From an uncultured Ruthenibacterium sp. (lineage in GTDB: Bacteria > Bacillota > Clostridia > Oscillospirales > Ruminococcaceae): a stretch of DNA of 17,486 nucleotides. Position 1 is the stretch's first letter; each line of letters starts with the position of its first letter. Position numbers and translations under genes: made by a program. A model generated the notes under the pieces. It saw only the letters and a program-made list of their open reading frames with translations. It did no database searches and was not told the DNA's origin. The stretch spans positions 1 to 17,486 of the forward strand of contig CAJUMH010000026.1 in assembly GCA_910587145.1 (NCBI GenBank), written 5' to 3'. Below are positions 1 through 7,370 of this stretch, piece after piece.

Positions 1-368
1 AAGTCATTTTCTCCGTTCTGGCTGTCCACGCCGTCATTGATGGCAATGAGGCGGATGCCGCGCTGACGGAGAATTTCCATGATTTGACCGACTTTGAGAT
101 AGTCCCGTCCCAGACGGCTCATGTCCTTGACGATGATCACCTCTACGTTCCCGGCCTCGACTTCCTCCATCATGGCGGTGAAGCCGGGGCGGTCGAAGCG
201 GGTTCCTGAGATACCATCGTCCGTGAAATGGGTCGGGTTAGGGAAACCATTCCGGCGAGCATAGTCCTCTAACATGGATTTTTGGTTACTTATGGAGTTT
301 GATTCGCCCTGTAATTCATCGTCACGGCTGAGGCGTTCGTACAATGGGGTGATTTTGGTTTTCAGCAT
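1..368 (-). CDS. Serine recombinase (resolvase/invertase family), N-terminal part, cut by window edge
   Basis: The first 122 residues read from ATG at 368-366, with GGAGGA about 8 bases upstream. They form the catalytic domain of a serine recombinase. YERLSRDDEL near residue 10 carries the presumed nucleophile Ser14. FTDDGISGTRFDRPGF (around 48-63) and VKDMSRLGRD (around 80-89) are the other conserved blocks with the active-site arginines. This form, with a YERLSRDDE start, is typical of large serine recombinases of clostridial integrative and mobilizable elements (TndX/TnpX type). The gene has no stop before the window edge, so the DNA-binding part lies to the left. Its base composition looks less GC-rich than the operon to its right, in keeping with transfer. 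The subfamily assignment is inferred; the family is clear. Confidence 0.93.
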   Translation of the reverse strand, partial: MLKTKITPLYERLSRDDELQGESNSISNQKSMLEDYARRNGFPNPTHFTDDGISGTRFDRPGFTAMMEEVEAGNVEVIIVKDMSRLGRDYLKVGQIMEILRQRGIRLIAINDGVDSQNGEND

Positions 369-393
369 TGGCACAGTCCTCCTTCAATGAAAA

Positions 394-453
394 ATGCTCT
401 AAGAGTCTCTACTTACTTACCGAAAAATCGGATAAACAAGTCTCTTAGAGCAT
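394..453. repeat. 60-bp interrupted palindrome upstream of the recombinase
   Basis: Perfect 12-bp arms (ATGCTCTAAGAG at 394-405 and its complement at 442-453) enclose a small inner dyad, CCGA-AAAA-TCGG at 420-431, close to the centre. On the minus strand the second arm runs directly into TTTTTC, 13 bases before the recombinase ribosome binding site. It could therefore be a leader hairpin or attenuator. Its size, symmetry and position just 5' of a large serine recombinase gene also fit a recombination (att) site. The sequence alone does not separate the two. Confidence 0.6.
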
Positions 454-580
454 AAATCACCCAGTGCGATCCCATACGGTGCGTATGCGGAAAAACTTTT
501 TCATGTTTTTGCGCTCTCCCGATATCTTAATCGTATCACAACGGGGGAAATATCAAGCGGTGTTTCGTTTTTTGCAGCTG

Positions 581-623
581 CGCAGCGTGCCCCCAAAGAC
601 GCCGATAACGCGCAGTGTGCCCC
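581..623. repeat. Two near-identical 13-bp direct repeats in the recombinase-hypA gap
   Basis: CGCAGCGTGCCCC (581-593) and CGCAGTGTGCCCC (611-623) are 30 bp apart and differ at one base. A weaker third copy (651-662) lies inside the hypA terminator. No function is evident. The remainder of the 369-684 gap holds only the palindrome at 394-453 and the terminator; short open frames here have no ribosome binding site or recognisable product. Confidence 0.35.
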
Positions 624-630
624 GGGAACA

Positions 631-671
631 CAAAAATCTTCTGACAAGGGCGTATGTGCCCCTGCCAGAAG
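631..671 (-). terminator. Rho-independent terminator of the hypB...hypA operon
   Basis: On the minus strand a 14-bp stem (671-658 pairing with 651-638, two G-U pairs) closes a 6-base loop and is followed by AUUUUUG. It starts 13 bases after the hypA stop codon and points the same way. The two wobble pairs are only possible in the minus-strand transcript, which fixes the orientation. Confidence 0.85.
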
Positions 672-684
672 AAGGAAGACCTTG

Positions 685-1029
685 CTAATACACCTCAACC
701 TCTTTAATCAAAAATTCGTTGCCGCGCAGAAGGTAGGTGTGCTCGCTGCCGCAGTGCGGGCAGATCTTGGCATACCGCACGGTGGGATATTCCTGTTTGC
801 AATCCTCGCAAAAGGATACCGCGTCAATCTGTTCGATGCGCAGCTCGGCCTCTTCCATAACCGGCTCTTTTTTTCGCGTCCAGTTCCAGCAATCAATCAG
901 ATACGCGGGAATAATCCCCGATACTTCACCGATCTGCAGCGTCACCGCGGTGATCTTTTCGACATGGTTTTCGATCGCCACCTGTTTGACATCCCGGGCA
1001 ACATAAAAGACGACACCCAATTCGTGCAT
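685..1029 (-). CDS. hypA: HypA, nickel-insertion metallochaperone
   Basis: A 114-residue protein of normal HypA length. HypA delivers Ni(II), together with HypB, to [NiFe]-hydrogenase and in some organisms to urease. The N-terminus MHELGV gives the invariant MHE nickel site (Met1, His2, Glu3). The zinc-binding domain has CxxC at Cys74/Cys77 and CxxC at Cys90/Cys93. It is the last gene of the long operon, 95 bp after the Fe-S flavoprotein, with AGCAGG as a modest ribosome binding site 9 bases before the ATG. A small hairpin (1041-1057) overlaps that upstream region. No hydrogenase or urease genes are visible, so the client may be an enzyme of this operon (inference). Confidence 0.93.
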   Translation of the reverse strand: MHELGVVFYVARDVKQVAIENHVEKITAVTLQIGEVSGIIPAYLIDCWNWTRKKEPVMEEAELRIEQIDAVSFCEDCKQEYPTVRYAKICPHCGSEHTYLLRGNEFLIKEVEVY

Positions 1030-1062
1030 GGCTGTATCCTGCTTTCTTTCAGAAAGCCTGCC

Positions 1063-1096
1063 CCGGCCGGGCCGCCCGTCTGGACGGCCCGGCCGG
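1063..1096. repeat. GC-rich perfect hairpin between the flavoprotein gene and hypA
   Basis: Twelve-base perfect arms (1063-1074 and 1085-1096) made of CCGG/GGCC blocks enclose a 10-base loop. In the minus-strand transcript no U-run follows, so it is unlikely to end transcription of the operon. It may act as an mRNA processing or stability element. On the plus strand TTTT follows, so it could stop antisense transcription. Confidence 0.55.
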
Positions 1097-1124
1097 TTTT
1101 GCCTGCAAAGGCGGCAAGCTCTTT

Positions 1125-3932
1125 TTATTGTTCCTTGTGCGTTGCAATGCGCACGGCGCGCTTGAGCTGATAGGGGATGATGTACTTGAACTTATCTTCC
1201 GCCGGTACCATCTTGGTGCATTCGGGCCTGTCGCGGTGCAGATGGATGGCATCGAATTCGCACTTGGTGGTGCACACGCCGCAGCCGATGCAGCGGTTCT
1301 CGTCCACGATGGTGGCGCCGCAGCCAAGGCAGCGGGCGGTTTCTTTTTTCACCTGTTCCTCGGTAAAAGTGAGATGCGCGTCCCGGAAGGATTTTGCCGG
1401 AACCGCCGCATCCATGTTCTCGCGCTGGCGCGAGGAATTATCGTAGTTTTCCACGCGGATGTTGTTTTTATCCAGCTCGTTGAACTCCCAGTGATTGCGC
1501 CCGATTGTCATATGGCCATTATGCACATAGCGGTGCAGAGATTCGGCTGCGCAGTGCCCCGCCGCAATGGCGTCGATGGCAAATTTGGGGCCGGTGTAAA
1601 CGTCTCCGCCCACAAAGATATCGGGCTGGCCGGTCTGATACGTAAGGCCGTCCGCCACGATGGCCGGGCCCTTGAATTCCACGTTTTCGCCCTTGAGCAG
1701 ATCGCCCCATACCGTGCGCTGGCCGATGGCGAAGATCACGCGGCTGCATTCCATGGTGATGGTTTCGTTTTCGTCGTAGACAGGCGCAAAGCGGCCGTTC
1801 TGATCAAAAACGGAGACGCACTTTTTAAACACGATGCCCGTAACCTTGCCGTCCTGCGTGAGCACTTCCTTCGGGCCCCAGCCGTTTTGGACGGCGACGC
1901 CATCCTCTTTCGCCTCGGCGATCTCTTCGTCGGATGCGGGCATCTCGCCGGCGCTCTCCAGGCTGAGCATGGTAACAGCGGCCGCGCCGCTGCGCATACT
2001 GACGCGCGCGGCGTCCACGGCAACGTTGCCGCCGCCCACCACAACAACGGTTCCGTTGTAGGAGGCGTTGCCCGTATTGGCCTTGTGCAGGTAATCAATG
2101 GCGGTCATCGTGCCTTCGGCGTTTTCGCCCGGCACGCCGGGCAGGCGGCCCGCGCTGCAGCCAATGGCAATGTAGAATGCCTTGTAGCCCTGCTCGCGCA
2201 GTTCGCCAAGCGTGACATCCTTGCCCACCTCTACGCCGGTTTTGATCTCGACGCCCATTTCGCGCATCACATCAATCTCGGCATCTACAACGTTCTTTTC
2301 CAGCTTATACGAGGGAATGCCGTACCGCAGCATACCGCCGGGCTGTGCGCTCTTTTCAAATACGGTGGGGCGATAGCCCGTCTGCGCCAGATAGAACGCG
2401 GCAGAAAGGCCGGCCGGGCCGCCGCCGATGATGGCGATCTTTTCGTCGAAGCGGTCTTTGTGAATGCTGGCGGGGATCACCACAGGCGGGATGTAGCGCG
2501 TTTCGGTCTTCAGATCCTGCTCGGCGATGAATTTCTTCACCGCATCGATGGCCACAGCCTCGTCGATGGTGCCGCGCGTGCAGGCCTCCTCACAGCGGCG
2601 GTTGCACACGCGCCCGCAGACAGCCGGGAACGGATTCTGCTTTTTAATCAGCGCGAGGGCGTCGGTGTAACGGCCCTGCGAGGCCATTTTCAGGTAGCCC
2701 TGCACGGCAATATGCGCCGGGCATGCGGTTTTGCAGGGGGCAGTGCCCGTCTTGTGGCTGTTGATGCGGTTGTGGTCGCGGTAATCGGGATCCCACTTAT
2801 CCTTGCCCCACTTTACGTTGTCGGGCAGCTGCTGCTTGGGATACTGCACCTCTTTGCCGTCCTTGGTGCAGAGCTTCTGGCCCAGCTTTACCGCGCCGGC
2901 GGGGCAATATTCCACGCATCGGCCGCAGGCCACGCATTTTTCCTTTTCCACATGCGCCACATAGGCCGAGCGCGACATGTTCGGTGTGTTGAACAGCTGG
3001 CTTGTGCGCAACGCGTTGCAGATGTTTACATTGCAGTTGCAGATGCCGAAGATCTTGTTTTCGCCGTCGATGTTGGTGATCTGATGGACAAAGCCGTTGT
3101 CCTCGGCGCGCTTTAAGATCGCCATGGCCTCGTCGTAGGTGATATCGTGGCCCTTGCCTGTCTCGCGGCAGTAATCGGCAAAATCGCCCACGCCGATGCA
3201 CCAGCCGTAATCGTCGTCGGCGCAGCCCTCGCCCAGTACTTTGCGCGAGGCGCGGCACGAGCAGCGGCCCACGCCGATATGGCCCTCGTATTTTTTCAGC
3301 CAATAGGAGATGTGCTCCAGATCGACGGATTTGTTCTCCATTTCGATGGCCTTTTCCACGGGGATAACATGCATGCCGATGCCCGCGCCGCCCGGCGGCA
3401 CCATCTGTGTGATGCCCGCAAGGGGAATGTACGTCATGCGCTCGAAGAACGAGGCCACGTCCGGATGATCGCGCAGACGGGGATTGCTGCGGTCCGGCAG
3501 CTCCTCCATGTTGAACAGCTCCGCCGAGCCCGGTACAAACATGGGCAGCACATACCTCCGCTCCGATTGCGGCGCGGTGCGGCCGTTGTGATCGTAGTGA
3601 TAGCCGTAGTCGTATTCCAAAAGGCCGATATAGCTCATTTCGTCCAGCAGCTTTTGAAATTTTTCCTCCCCGGCCTTGCCGATCTTGCACAGGCCGCACA
3701 GCTCGGCAAAGGTATAAGGGGTACGCAGCTTCATGGCAAGGGCCACATCCGCCATTTCCTCGGTAATCAGCTCGGCAAGGCCCCAATACTCCGGATCCTC
3801 CACCTTTACGCTGCCCAGCTTGTGGGCGGCGACATCGGTGATCTTTTTGCCAAGGGCAAGGATCTTTTTGCTGGGGTTTTTGTCGTGCTTGTGATTGGCT
3901 GGCCAGCGTTCGTACTGTTCCATGTCAAACAT
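1125..3932 (-). CDS. Multi-domain Fe-S/FAD/NAD(P) oxidoreductase (GltD-like with ferredoxin domains)
   Basis: A 935-residue soluble redox protein. I chose the ATG at 3932 (MFDMEQYERW) because GGGAGG precedes it; the frame stays open upstream to 4037 without another good site. Domains in order: an unassigned N-terminal region (1-220); a Cys-rich stretch with CSC (224/226), Cys237, Cys245, Cys255 and CNC (298/300) plus Cys305; a 4Fe-4S ferredoxin motif (Cys333, 336, 339, 343); a GltD-type Fe-S helical domain (Cys400, 404, 439, 443, 447, 451); an FAD fold with GGGPAG at 503-508; an NAD(P) fold with GGGNVA near 633-638; the second FAD motif GGDVYTGP near 775; and a C-terminal ferredoxin (Cys868, 871, 881, 884, 887, 891). 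The family moves electrons between NAD(P)H and ferredoxin-like carriers. By context it probably feeds electrons to the activase/dehydratase pair (inference). Confidence 0.85.
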   Translation of the reverse strand: MFDMEQYERWPANHKHDKNPSKKILALGKKITDVAAHKLGSVKVEDPEYWGLAELITEEMADVALAMKLRTPYTFAELCGLCKIGKAGEEKFQKLLDEMSYIGLLEYDYGYHYDHNGRTAPQSERRYVLPMFVPGSAELFNMEELPDRSNPRLRDHPDVASFFERMTYIPLAGITQMVPPGGAGIGMHVIPVEKAIEMENKSVDLEHISYWLKKYEGHIGVGRCSCRASRKVLGEGCADDDYGWCIGVGDFADYCRETGKGHDITYDEAMAILKRAEDNGFVHQITNIDGENKIFGICNCNVNICNALRTSQLFNTPNMSRSAYVAHVEKEKCVACGRCVEYCPAGAVKLGQKLCTKDGKEVQYPKQQLPDNVKWGKDKWDPDYRDHNRINSHKTGTAPCKTACPAHIAVQGYLKMASQGRYTDALALIKKQNPFPAVCGRVCNRRCEEACTRGTIDEAVAIDAVKKFIAEQDLKTETRYIPPVVIPASIHKDRFDEKIAIIGGGPAGLSAAFYLAQTGYRPTVFEKSAQPGGMLRYGIPSYKLEKNVVDAEIDVMREMGVEIKTGVEVGKDVTLGELREQGYKAFYIAIGCSAGRLPGVPGENAEGTMTAIDYLHKANTGNASYNGTVVVVGGGNVAVDAARVSMRSGAAAVTMLSLESAGEMPASDEEIAEAKEDGVAVQNGWGPKEVLTQDGKVTGIVFKKCVSVFDQNGRFAPVYDENETITMECSRVIFAIGQRTVWGDLLKGENVEFKGPAIVADGLTYQTGQPDIFVGGDVYTGPKFAIDAIAAGHCAAESLHRYVHNGHMTIGRNHWEFNELDKNNIRVENYDNSSRQRENMDAAVPAKSFRDAHLTFTEEQVKKETARCLGCGATIVDENRCIGCGVCTTKCEFDAIHLHRDRPECTKMVPAEDKFKYIIPYQLKRAVRIATHKEQ

Positions 3933-3979
3933 CGTATGGATTCCTCCCTGTTTTGTTTTTTTAAGGGGAAATCTTCGCT

Positions 3980-4008
3980 GCGGCCCGGGCAAAATATGCC
4001 CGGGCCGC
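3980..4008. repeat. Perfect GC-rich hairpin between the ACS-like gene and the flavoprotein gene
   Basis: Twelve-base perfect arms (GCGGCCCGGGCA at 3980-3991 and its complement at 3997-4008) close a 5-base AT loop. No U-run follows on the minus strand. It occupies most of the 94-bp gap and ends about 48 bases before the downstream start codon. It may be an RNA processing or stability element rather than a terminator. Confidence 0.55.
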
Positions 4009-4026
4009 GGCAAAGCCTTCCCGATT

Positions 4027-4734
4027 TTACAGTGCAAAATGCAGTTCGCGCAGGCCCTCCACCTCGTTGCAGACGGTTTGCAGGCTGCATGCGCCGCAAT
4101 CCATCACCGCGTTTTTTAAAATATGATCGATGGTTTTGGTGATGGCCTCCGCCTCGGCGGCACAGCGCTCCAGCGCGCGGTAATCGAAGGACTCCAGCGT
4201 TACATAAAACAGCCGCACCGCCTCGACGCGGCTGTTTTTGCGAAAGGCCGAAATCATGCGGCTGCCCGCCTTTGCAAAGCTGAGCCCCTTGGCGAGGGCG
4301 TTTTTGCCAATGCGCACACTCTCCTTGTGCCGGGTAGAAGACACGCGCATCATAAAGCCCTCGGGGTAAAAGTGATACCGGGTATATTCCAGCGCGCGGA
4401 TTGCGTTATACAGCGCCTGCCCCTCGCCCATGGTATCCGGGGCTACGCGCACAATGGCAATGCGCGCGAAAGGAATGTCCCGTTTGATTTCGGGCAGATC
4501 GGGGCCCAGCAGCGTAAGCGCATCTGCGGAGCAAAGGCTTTTTTCTGCCGTAACCAGCGTACAGCCAACGGCGGGAAGGCCCTCGCCACCAAGCTCGTAG
4601 GCCATATCGCTGCGCAGGATCATGCTGCGGTCGGATACCTCGGGCCAATCGCCGCCGTCTGTCGGCAGCGGCCGGCTTTCCCCTGTGTTCAGCAGCGCAA
4701 TGCATTTTTGGATGGTTTCGTCGTATAGCTTCAT
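4027..4734 (-). CDS. Free-standing homologue of the acetyl-CoA synthase (AcsB/CdhC) middle domain with a C-terminal Cys motif
   Basis: A 235-residue protein. Much of it lines up, from memory, with the middle domain of acetyl-CoA synthase just before the A-cluster: SDMAYELGG near 42-50 resembles the AcsB segment GDMYVEMGG; LTLLGPDLPEI near 74-84 resembles its EVIGPDIDQI; and KNALAKGLSFAKAGSRMI near 143-160 resembles its KDAVAKGFRFKNYGEIL. The C-terminus carries CGACSLQTVC (Cys213, Cys216, Cys222), where AcsB begins its A-cluster cysteines, but with different spacing. The rest of the AcsB C-terminal catalytic domain is missing; full AcsB is about 730 residues. It starts 5 bp after the small membrane-protein gene with only a weak ribosome binding site, so translation is probably coupled. 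Function unknown; an Fe-S or nickel site at the cysteines is inference. Confidence 0.7.
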   Translation of the reverse strand: MKLYDETIQKCIALLNTGESRPLPTDGGDWPEVSDRSMILRSDMAYELGGEGLPAVGCTLVTAEKSLCSADALTLLGPDLPEIKRDIPFARIAIVRVAPDTMGEGQALYNAIRALEYTRYHFYPEGFMMRVSSTRHKESVRIGKNALAKGLSFAKAGSRMISAFRKNSRVEAVRLFYVTLESFDYRALERCAAEAEAITKTIDHILKNAVMDCGACSLQTVCNEVEGLRELHFAL

Positions 4735-4739
4735 GGCGG

Positions 4740-4910
4740 TTACAGATGCTTATCTCTGTCGATCTTGTCGTAATGCTTTTCAAACAGCGGCGAAAGGGCG
4801 GCGGTGAGCTTCATGTCCAGATTGAAAAAGTAGACAAGAAAGGTAACTGCAAACAGCCCTACGGCCACGGCCGCCACAATGGCGATGAAGTGAAGAATGG
4901 CGTCGATCAT
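4740..4910 (-). CDS. 56-residue single-span membrane protein
   Basis: A short gene. Its ATG (4910-4908) overlaps the activase stop codon in an ATGA arrangement, and AAAGGGAG lies about 7 bases upstream. It ends 5 bp before the ACS-like gene. The product begins MIDAILHFIAIVAAVAVG and has one strongly hydrophobic helix (about residues 5-29), followed by a charged tail ending in KHYDKIDRDKHL. The short acidic start and charged tail suggest an Nout/Cin one-helix protein, without a cleavable signal. Tight packing inside the operon argues that it is real. It might anchor or assemble the redox proteins at the membrane (inference); I do not recognise a family. Confidence 0.72.
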   Translation of the reverse strand: MIDAILHFIAIVAAVAVGLFAVTFLVYFFNLDMKLTAALSPLFEKHYDKIDRDKHL

Positions 4911-5701
4911 TTCGCACTCCCTTTCTGCCGGGCATATTCCGCCGCGCCCAAAGCGCCCATCAGCTGCGGGTCGATGGGCAGATCGATTACCTTCAGCTTC
5001 AAGACCTTTTCGATCGCGTCCTTCAGGCCGTCATTTTTGGCGCAGCCGCCGGTAAGGGTAATGCGATCGGCGGCGCCCGCCTTTTTGGCCATGACAAAGC
5101 ACCGCTTTGCGACAGAGAGCTCAATGCCCGCGGCAATTTCCTCCATCGGCTTGCCCTCGCCTACCAGAGAAATCACCTCGGATTCGGCAAATACAGTGCA
5201 CTGCGAGGTGATGGGGATAACGTTTTTTGCCGCCAGCGAAAGCTTGGAAAATTCCGGCAGCTCCATTTCAAAAGCGCGGGCCATTGCCTCGAAGAAGCGG
5301 CCGGTGCCTGCCGCGCAGCGGTCGTTCATGGCAAAGTTCAGCACGGTGCCGTCGGTATCCACGCAGATGCCCTTTACGTCCTGCCCGCCGATGTCAATAA
5401 TCGCCCGCACGCTGGGGTCGGCCACATGTACGCCCATTGCGTGGCAGCTGATCTCGGAAATGTTTTCGTCTGCAAACGGTACCTTGTTGCGCCCATAGCC
5501 GGTGCCCACCAGATAGGCAAGATCCTTTGCGCTGTTCAGCTCCGGCACCTGCGCCACGGCCTGATCCAGCGCTTCCTGTGCGCTGAGCACGGAATTGATG
5601 CGGCTGCGCAGCGTTACATCGGCTGCCATTTTGCCGGTTTCATCCAGAATCACACATTTTGTATAAGTACTTCCGGAATCGCATCCGCCGTAATAATTCA
5701 T
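4907..5701 (-). CDS. 2-hydroxyacyl-CoA dehydratase-type activase (ASKHA ATPase, HgdC/FldI-like)
   Basis: A 264-residue protein, the usual length for this family. I start at ATG 5701 (MNYYGGCDSGST) because AGGAGG lies 10 bases upstream; a longer frame to 5794 has no such support. Members are homodimers with one [4Fe-4S] cluster between the subunits. They couple ATP hydrolysis to one-electron transfer into the dehydratase or benzoyl-CoA-reductase-type partner. Visible motifs: the phosphate loop CDSGSTYTK at 7-15; GGQD at 105-108; the cluster ligands Cys129 in NDRCAAGTG and Cys168 in SQCTVFAESE; and TGGCAKN near 219-225. It follows the two dehydratase-like subunits and overlaps the next gene by 4 bases. 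Its electron donor is plausibly the 935-residue flavoprotein. Confidence 0.95.
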   Translation of the reverse strand: MNYYGGCDSGSTYTKCVILDETGKMAADVTLRSRINSVLSAQEALDQAVAQVPELNSAKDLAYLVGTGYGRNKVPFADENISEISCHAMGVHVADPSVRAIIDIGGQDVKGICVDTDGTVLNFAMNDRCAAGTGRFFEAMARAFEMELPEFSKLSLAAKNVIPITSQCTVFAESEVISLVGEGKPMEEIAAGIELSVAKRCFVMAKKAGAADRITLTGGCAKNDGLKDAIEKVLKLKVIDLPIDPQLMGALGAAEYARQKGSAK

Positions 5702-5768
5702 ATTGCTGCTTCCTCCTGTATCATCGTTGTATGGTTCACGCGCCTGCGGCAAGGGCATCGGGCAACCC

Positions 5769-5803
5769 GCCGCGCGGCCGCTCTGCCTTTGCACCGGCGC
5801 GGC
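5769..5803. repeat. Inverted repeat in the gap before the activase gene
   Basis: GCCGCGC (5769-5775) and GCGCGGC (5797-5803) are perfect 7-bp arms within the 118-bp gap between the large dehydratase-like subunit and the activase. No U-run follows on the minus strand. It is weaker than the hairpins at 1063 and 3980 but similarly placed. Confidence 0.3.
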
Positions 5804-5819
5804 TGCTGCCCCGCGCTGC

Positions 5820-7370
5820 TTACCAGGAATGCTCGTCGTGGATCACTTCCAGCGTTGGATCCAGCGGTTCCTCGCGGAACACCGTGCGCATGTAGCGGTT
5901 TACCTGATCGCGGATCTCCTGCCGGGTAATGACGCGCGGGTCGAACAGATCGTGATCTACCCAGATCAGATGGATGCCCTTTTCCCGCGCCTTTTCCTCG
6001 AACTGGCCGTGCATGCCGTCCAGCGCTTTGCAGCTGATATGCTCCCACAGAATGACGGTATCGGCACGGAACTCCTCGCAGAATTCCCACAGCTCATCCA
6101 GCAGCACCTTGTAGCCGCCGTGTGTGCGGTTGCGCATGATCATGTTTTCCGTCAGCCAGGCCATATCGTAAACCGCCTGTTCCCGATCGTTTTCCGAGAG
6201 GATGCGGGTAGATACCATCGAGAGCATATCCGTCAGCGGCAGAATGCCCCAGCAGTTTTGGATCCACACGAGAAAATCGAAATAAAAGTGAGACTGCACG
6301 CCCCAGATAATGGCGCGGTGGCGATATTCCTTTGCCACCTTTGTTTTGTTTTTGTACCCCTGCTCGGCGAGCGCGCTGATCTTGCGGTCGGCCTCCACAA
6401 ACGCCGGCATTTTGCCGCAGATGGCCATATAGTTGGTTTCGTTGTACAGGGCAAAGCTGGAGCCAAGTACCTGCGGATAATCGGTTTTGTTGATCTCCAG
6501 CCATTCCAGCCGATGCCGGGTAGATTCGTTTACCCGCTTTGCGCACTCGAAGTAATAATCCCAATCCCACTTCTCGCCGGTTTTTTCCTCGATGAAGGCG
6601 ATGGCGTTGCGGATCTCCTGCGCGGCATATTCCTGCACATCGTCCTCGCGGTGGCGCAGCGGCGCCGCCAGCTGGAAGCAGGGGATGCCGTCTTCCAGTT
6701 CCAGCCGCTTGGAGATCACGCCGTTGCTCAGCAGCGAGCCGTCGCAGGTAGTGTTGCACTGGATGGCGCAGGCGCCCAATACCGGGAAGTCATCGTCAAT
6801 GGACATGCCCGCCTCGGCGGCCGGCATGGGGCATACATCTCCCGGCAGGCCGTATTCCTGCACCGTATCCAGATAGTGGCATACCGCGTACTGATTGAGC
6901 AGTACAGAAATATATACTGAGGGCGATTCGCGGCTGAGCCCCTTCAGTGTGGGAAAGCCCATCATCACCGCGGTCATCTCGTTTTCGTCCATCAGAACAA
7001 CCTTATCCGAAAAGGCCTTGTCGTTGCCGATGCGGCGGTCGCCCCGGAACAGCTTATCCAGAAGCAGCGCCACATCTTCCGCAACAAGATCCAGCTGCAG
7101 ATGGGCAATGCGCAGCTGCGGGCCGCGCAGCCCCTGAGTGTGGCGGTCTACCATCATCGGAACGGCCAGATAGTTGCTCATCCAGCGATACCGGAAAAAG
7201 GCCTTGATGTTTCGGGGCTTTACAATGAATTTGGCCAGAATCCCCATAATGTGCAGCCAGCGCGTATAATCGTAAAGGGTATCCCTTACGCCGCGCCATT
7301 CGCGGCGTTTGCGCACCTTGCCGTTGGTGTAAAAATTGCCCAGCGGCTCGCTACCGATCTCTCTGCCCAC
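5820..7370 (-). CDS. 2-hydroxyacyl-CoA dehydratase/BcrC-HgdB superfamily protein, larger subunit
   Basis: A 516-residue protein starting at GTG 7370, whose G is the last base of the preceding gene's stop codon; GGGAGG lies about 10 bases upstream. This family forms the cluster-binding component of 2-hydroxyacyl-CoA dehydratases and relatives, which receive one low-potential electron from the activase. Candidate cluster ligands are Cys180 (DVCPMPAAE), Cys205 and Cys209 (CNTTCDGS), and Cys447 (HISCKALDGM). It is longer than typical HgdA (about 480) and FldB (about 405); the extra length includes a basic, aromatic N-terminal region (about 1-75). It is translationally coupled to the smaller subunit and probably forms a heterodimer with it. 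The substrate cannot be read from the sequence: dehydratase, benzoyl-CoA-type reductase and double-cubane-type reductase are all possible. Confidence 0.88.
   Translation of the reverse strand: MGREIGSEPLGNFYTNGKVRKRREWRGVRDTLYDYTRWLHIMGILAKFIVKPRNIKAFFRYRWMSNYLAVPMMVDRHTQGLRGPQLRIAHLQLDLVAEDVALLLDKLFRGDRRIGNDKAFSDKVVLMDENEMTAVMMGFPTLKGLSRESPSVYISVLLNQYAVCHYLDTVQEYGLPGDVCPMPAAEAGMSIDDDFPVLGACAIQCNTTCDGSLLSNGVISKRLELEDGIPCFQLAAPLRHREDDVQEYAAQEIRNAIAFIEEKTGEKWDWDYYFECAKRVNESTRHRLEWLEINKTDYPQVLGSSFALYNETNYMAICGKMPAFVEADRKISALAEQGYKNKTKVAKEYRHRAIIWGVQSHFYFDFLVWIQNCWGILPLTDMLSMVSTRILSENDREQAVYDMAWLTENMIMRNRTHGGYKVLLDELWEFCEEFRADTVILWEHISCKALDGMHGQFEEKAREKGIHLIWVDHDLFDPRVITRQEIRDQVNRYMRTVFREEPLDPTLEVIHDEHSW

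Noticed and set aside
464..698. Short open frames on both strands in the recombinase-hypA gap
   Set aside because: They have no ribosome binding site or family resemblance and overlap the operon terminator.
1128..3116. Long plus-strand open frame (662 codons) opposite the Fe-S flavoprotein
   Set aside because: The product is Ala/His/Val-rich without recognisable motifs. It is the GC-bias shadow of the strongly supported minus-strand gene.
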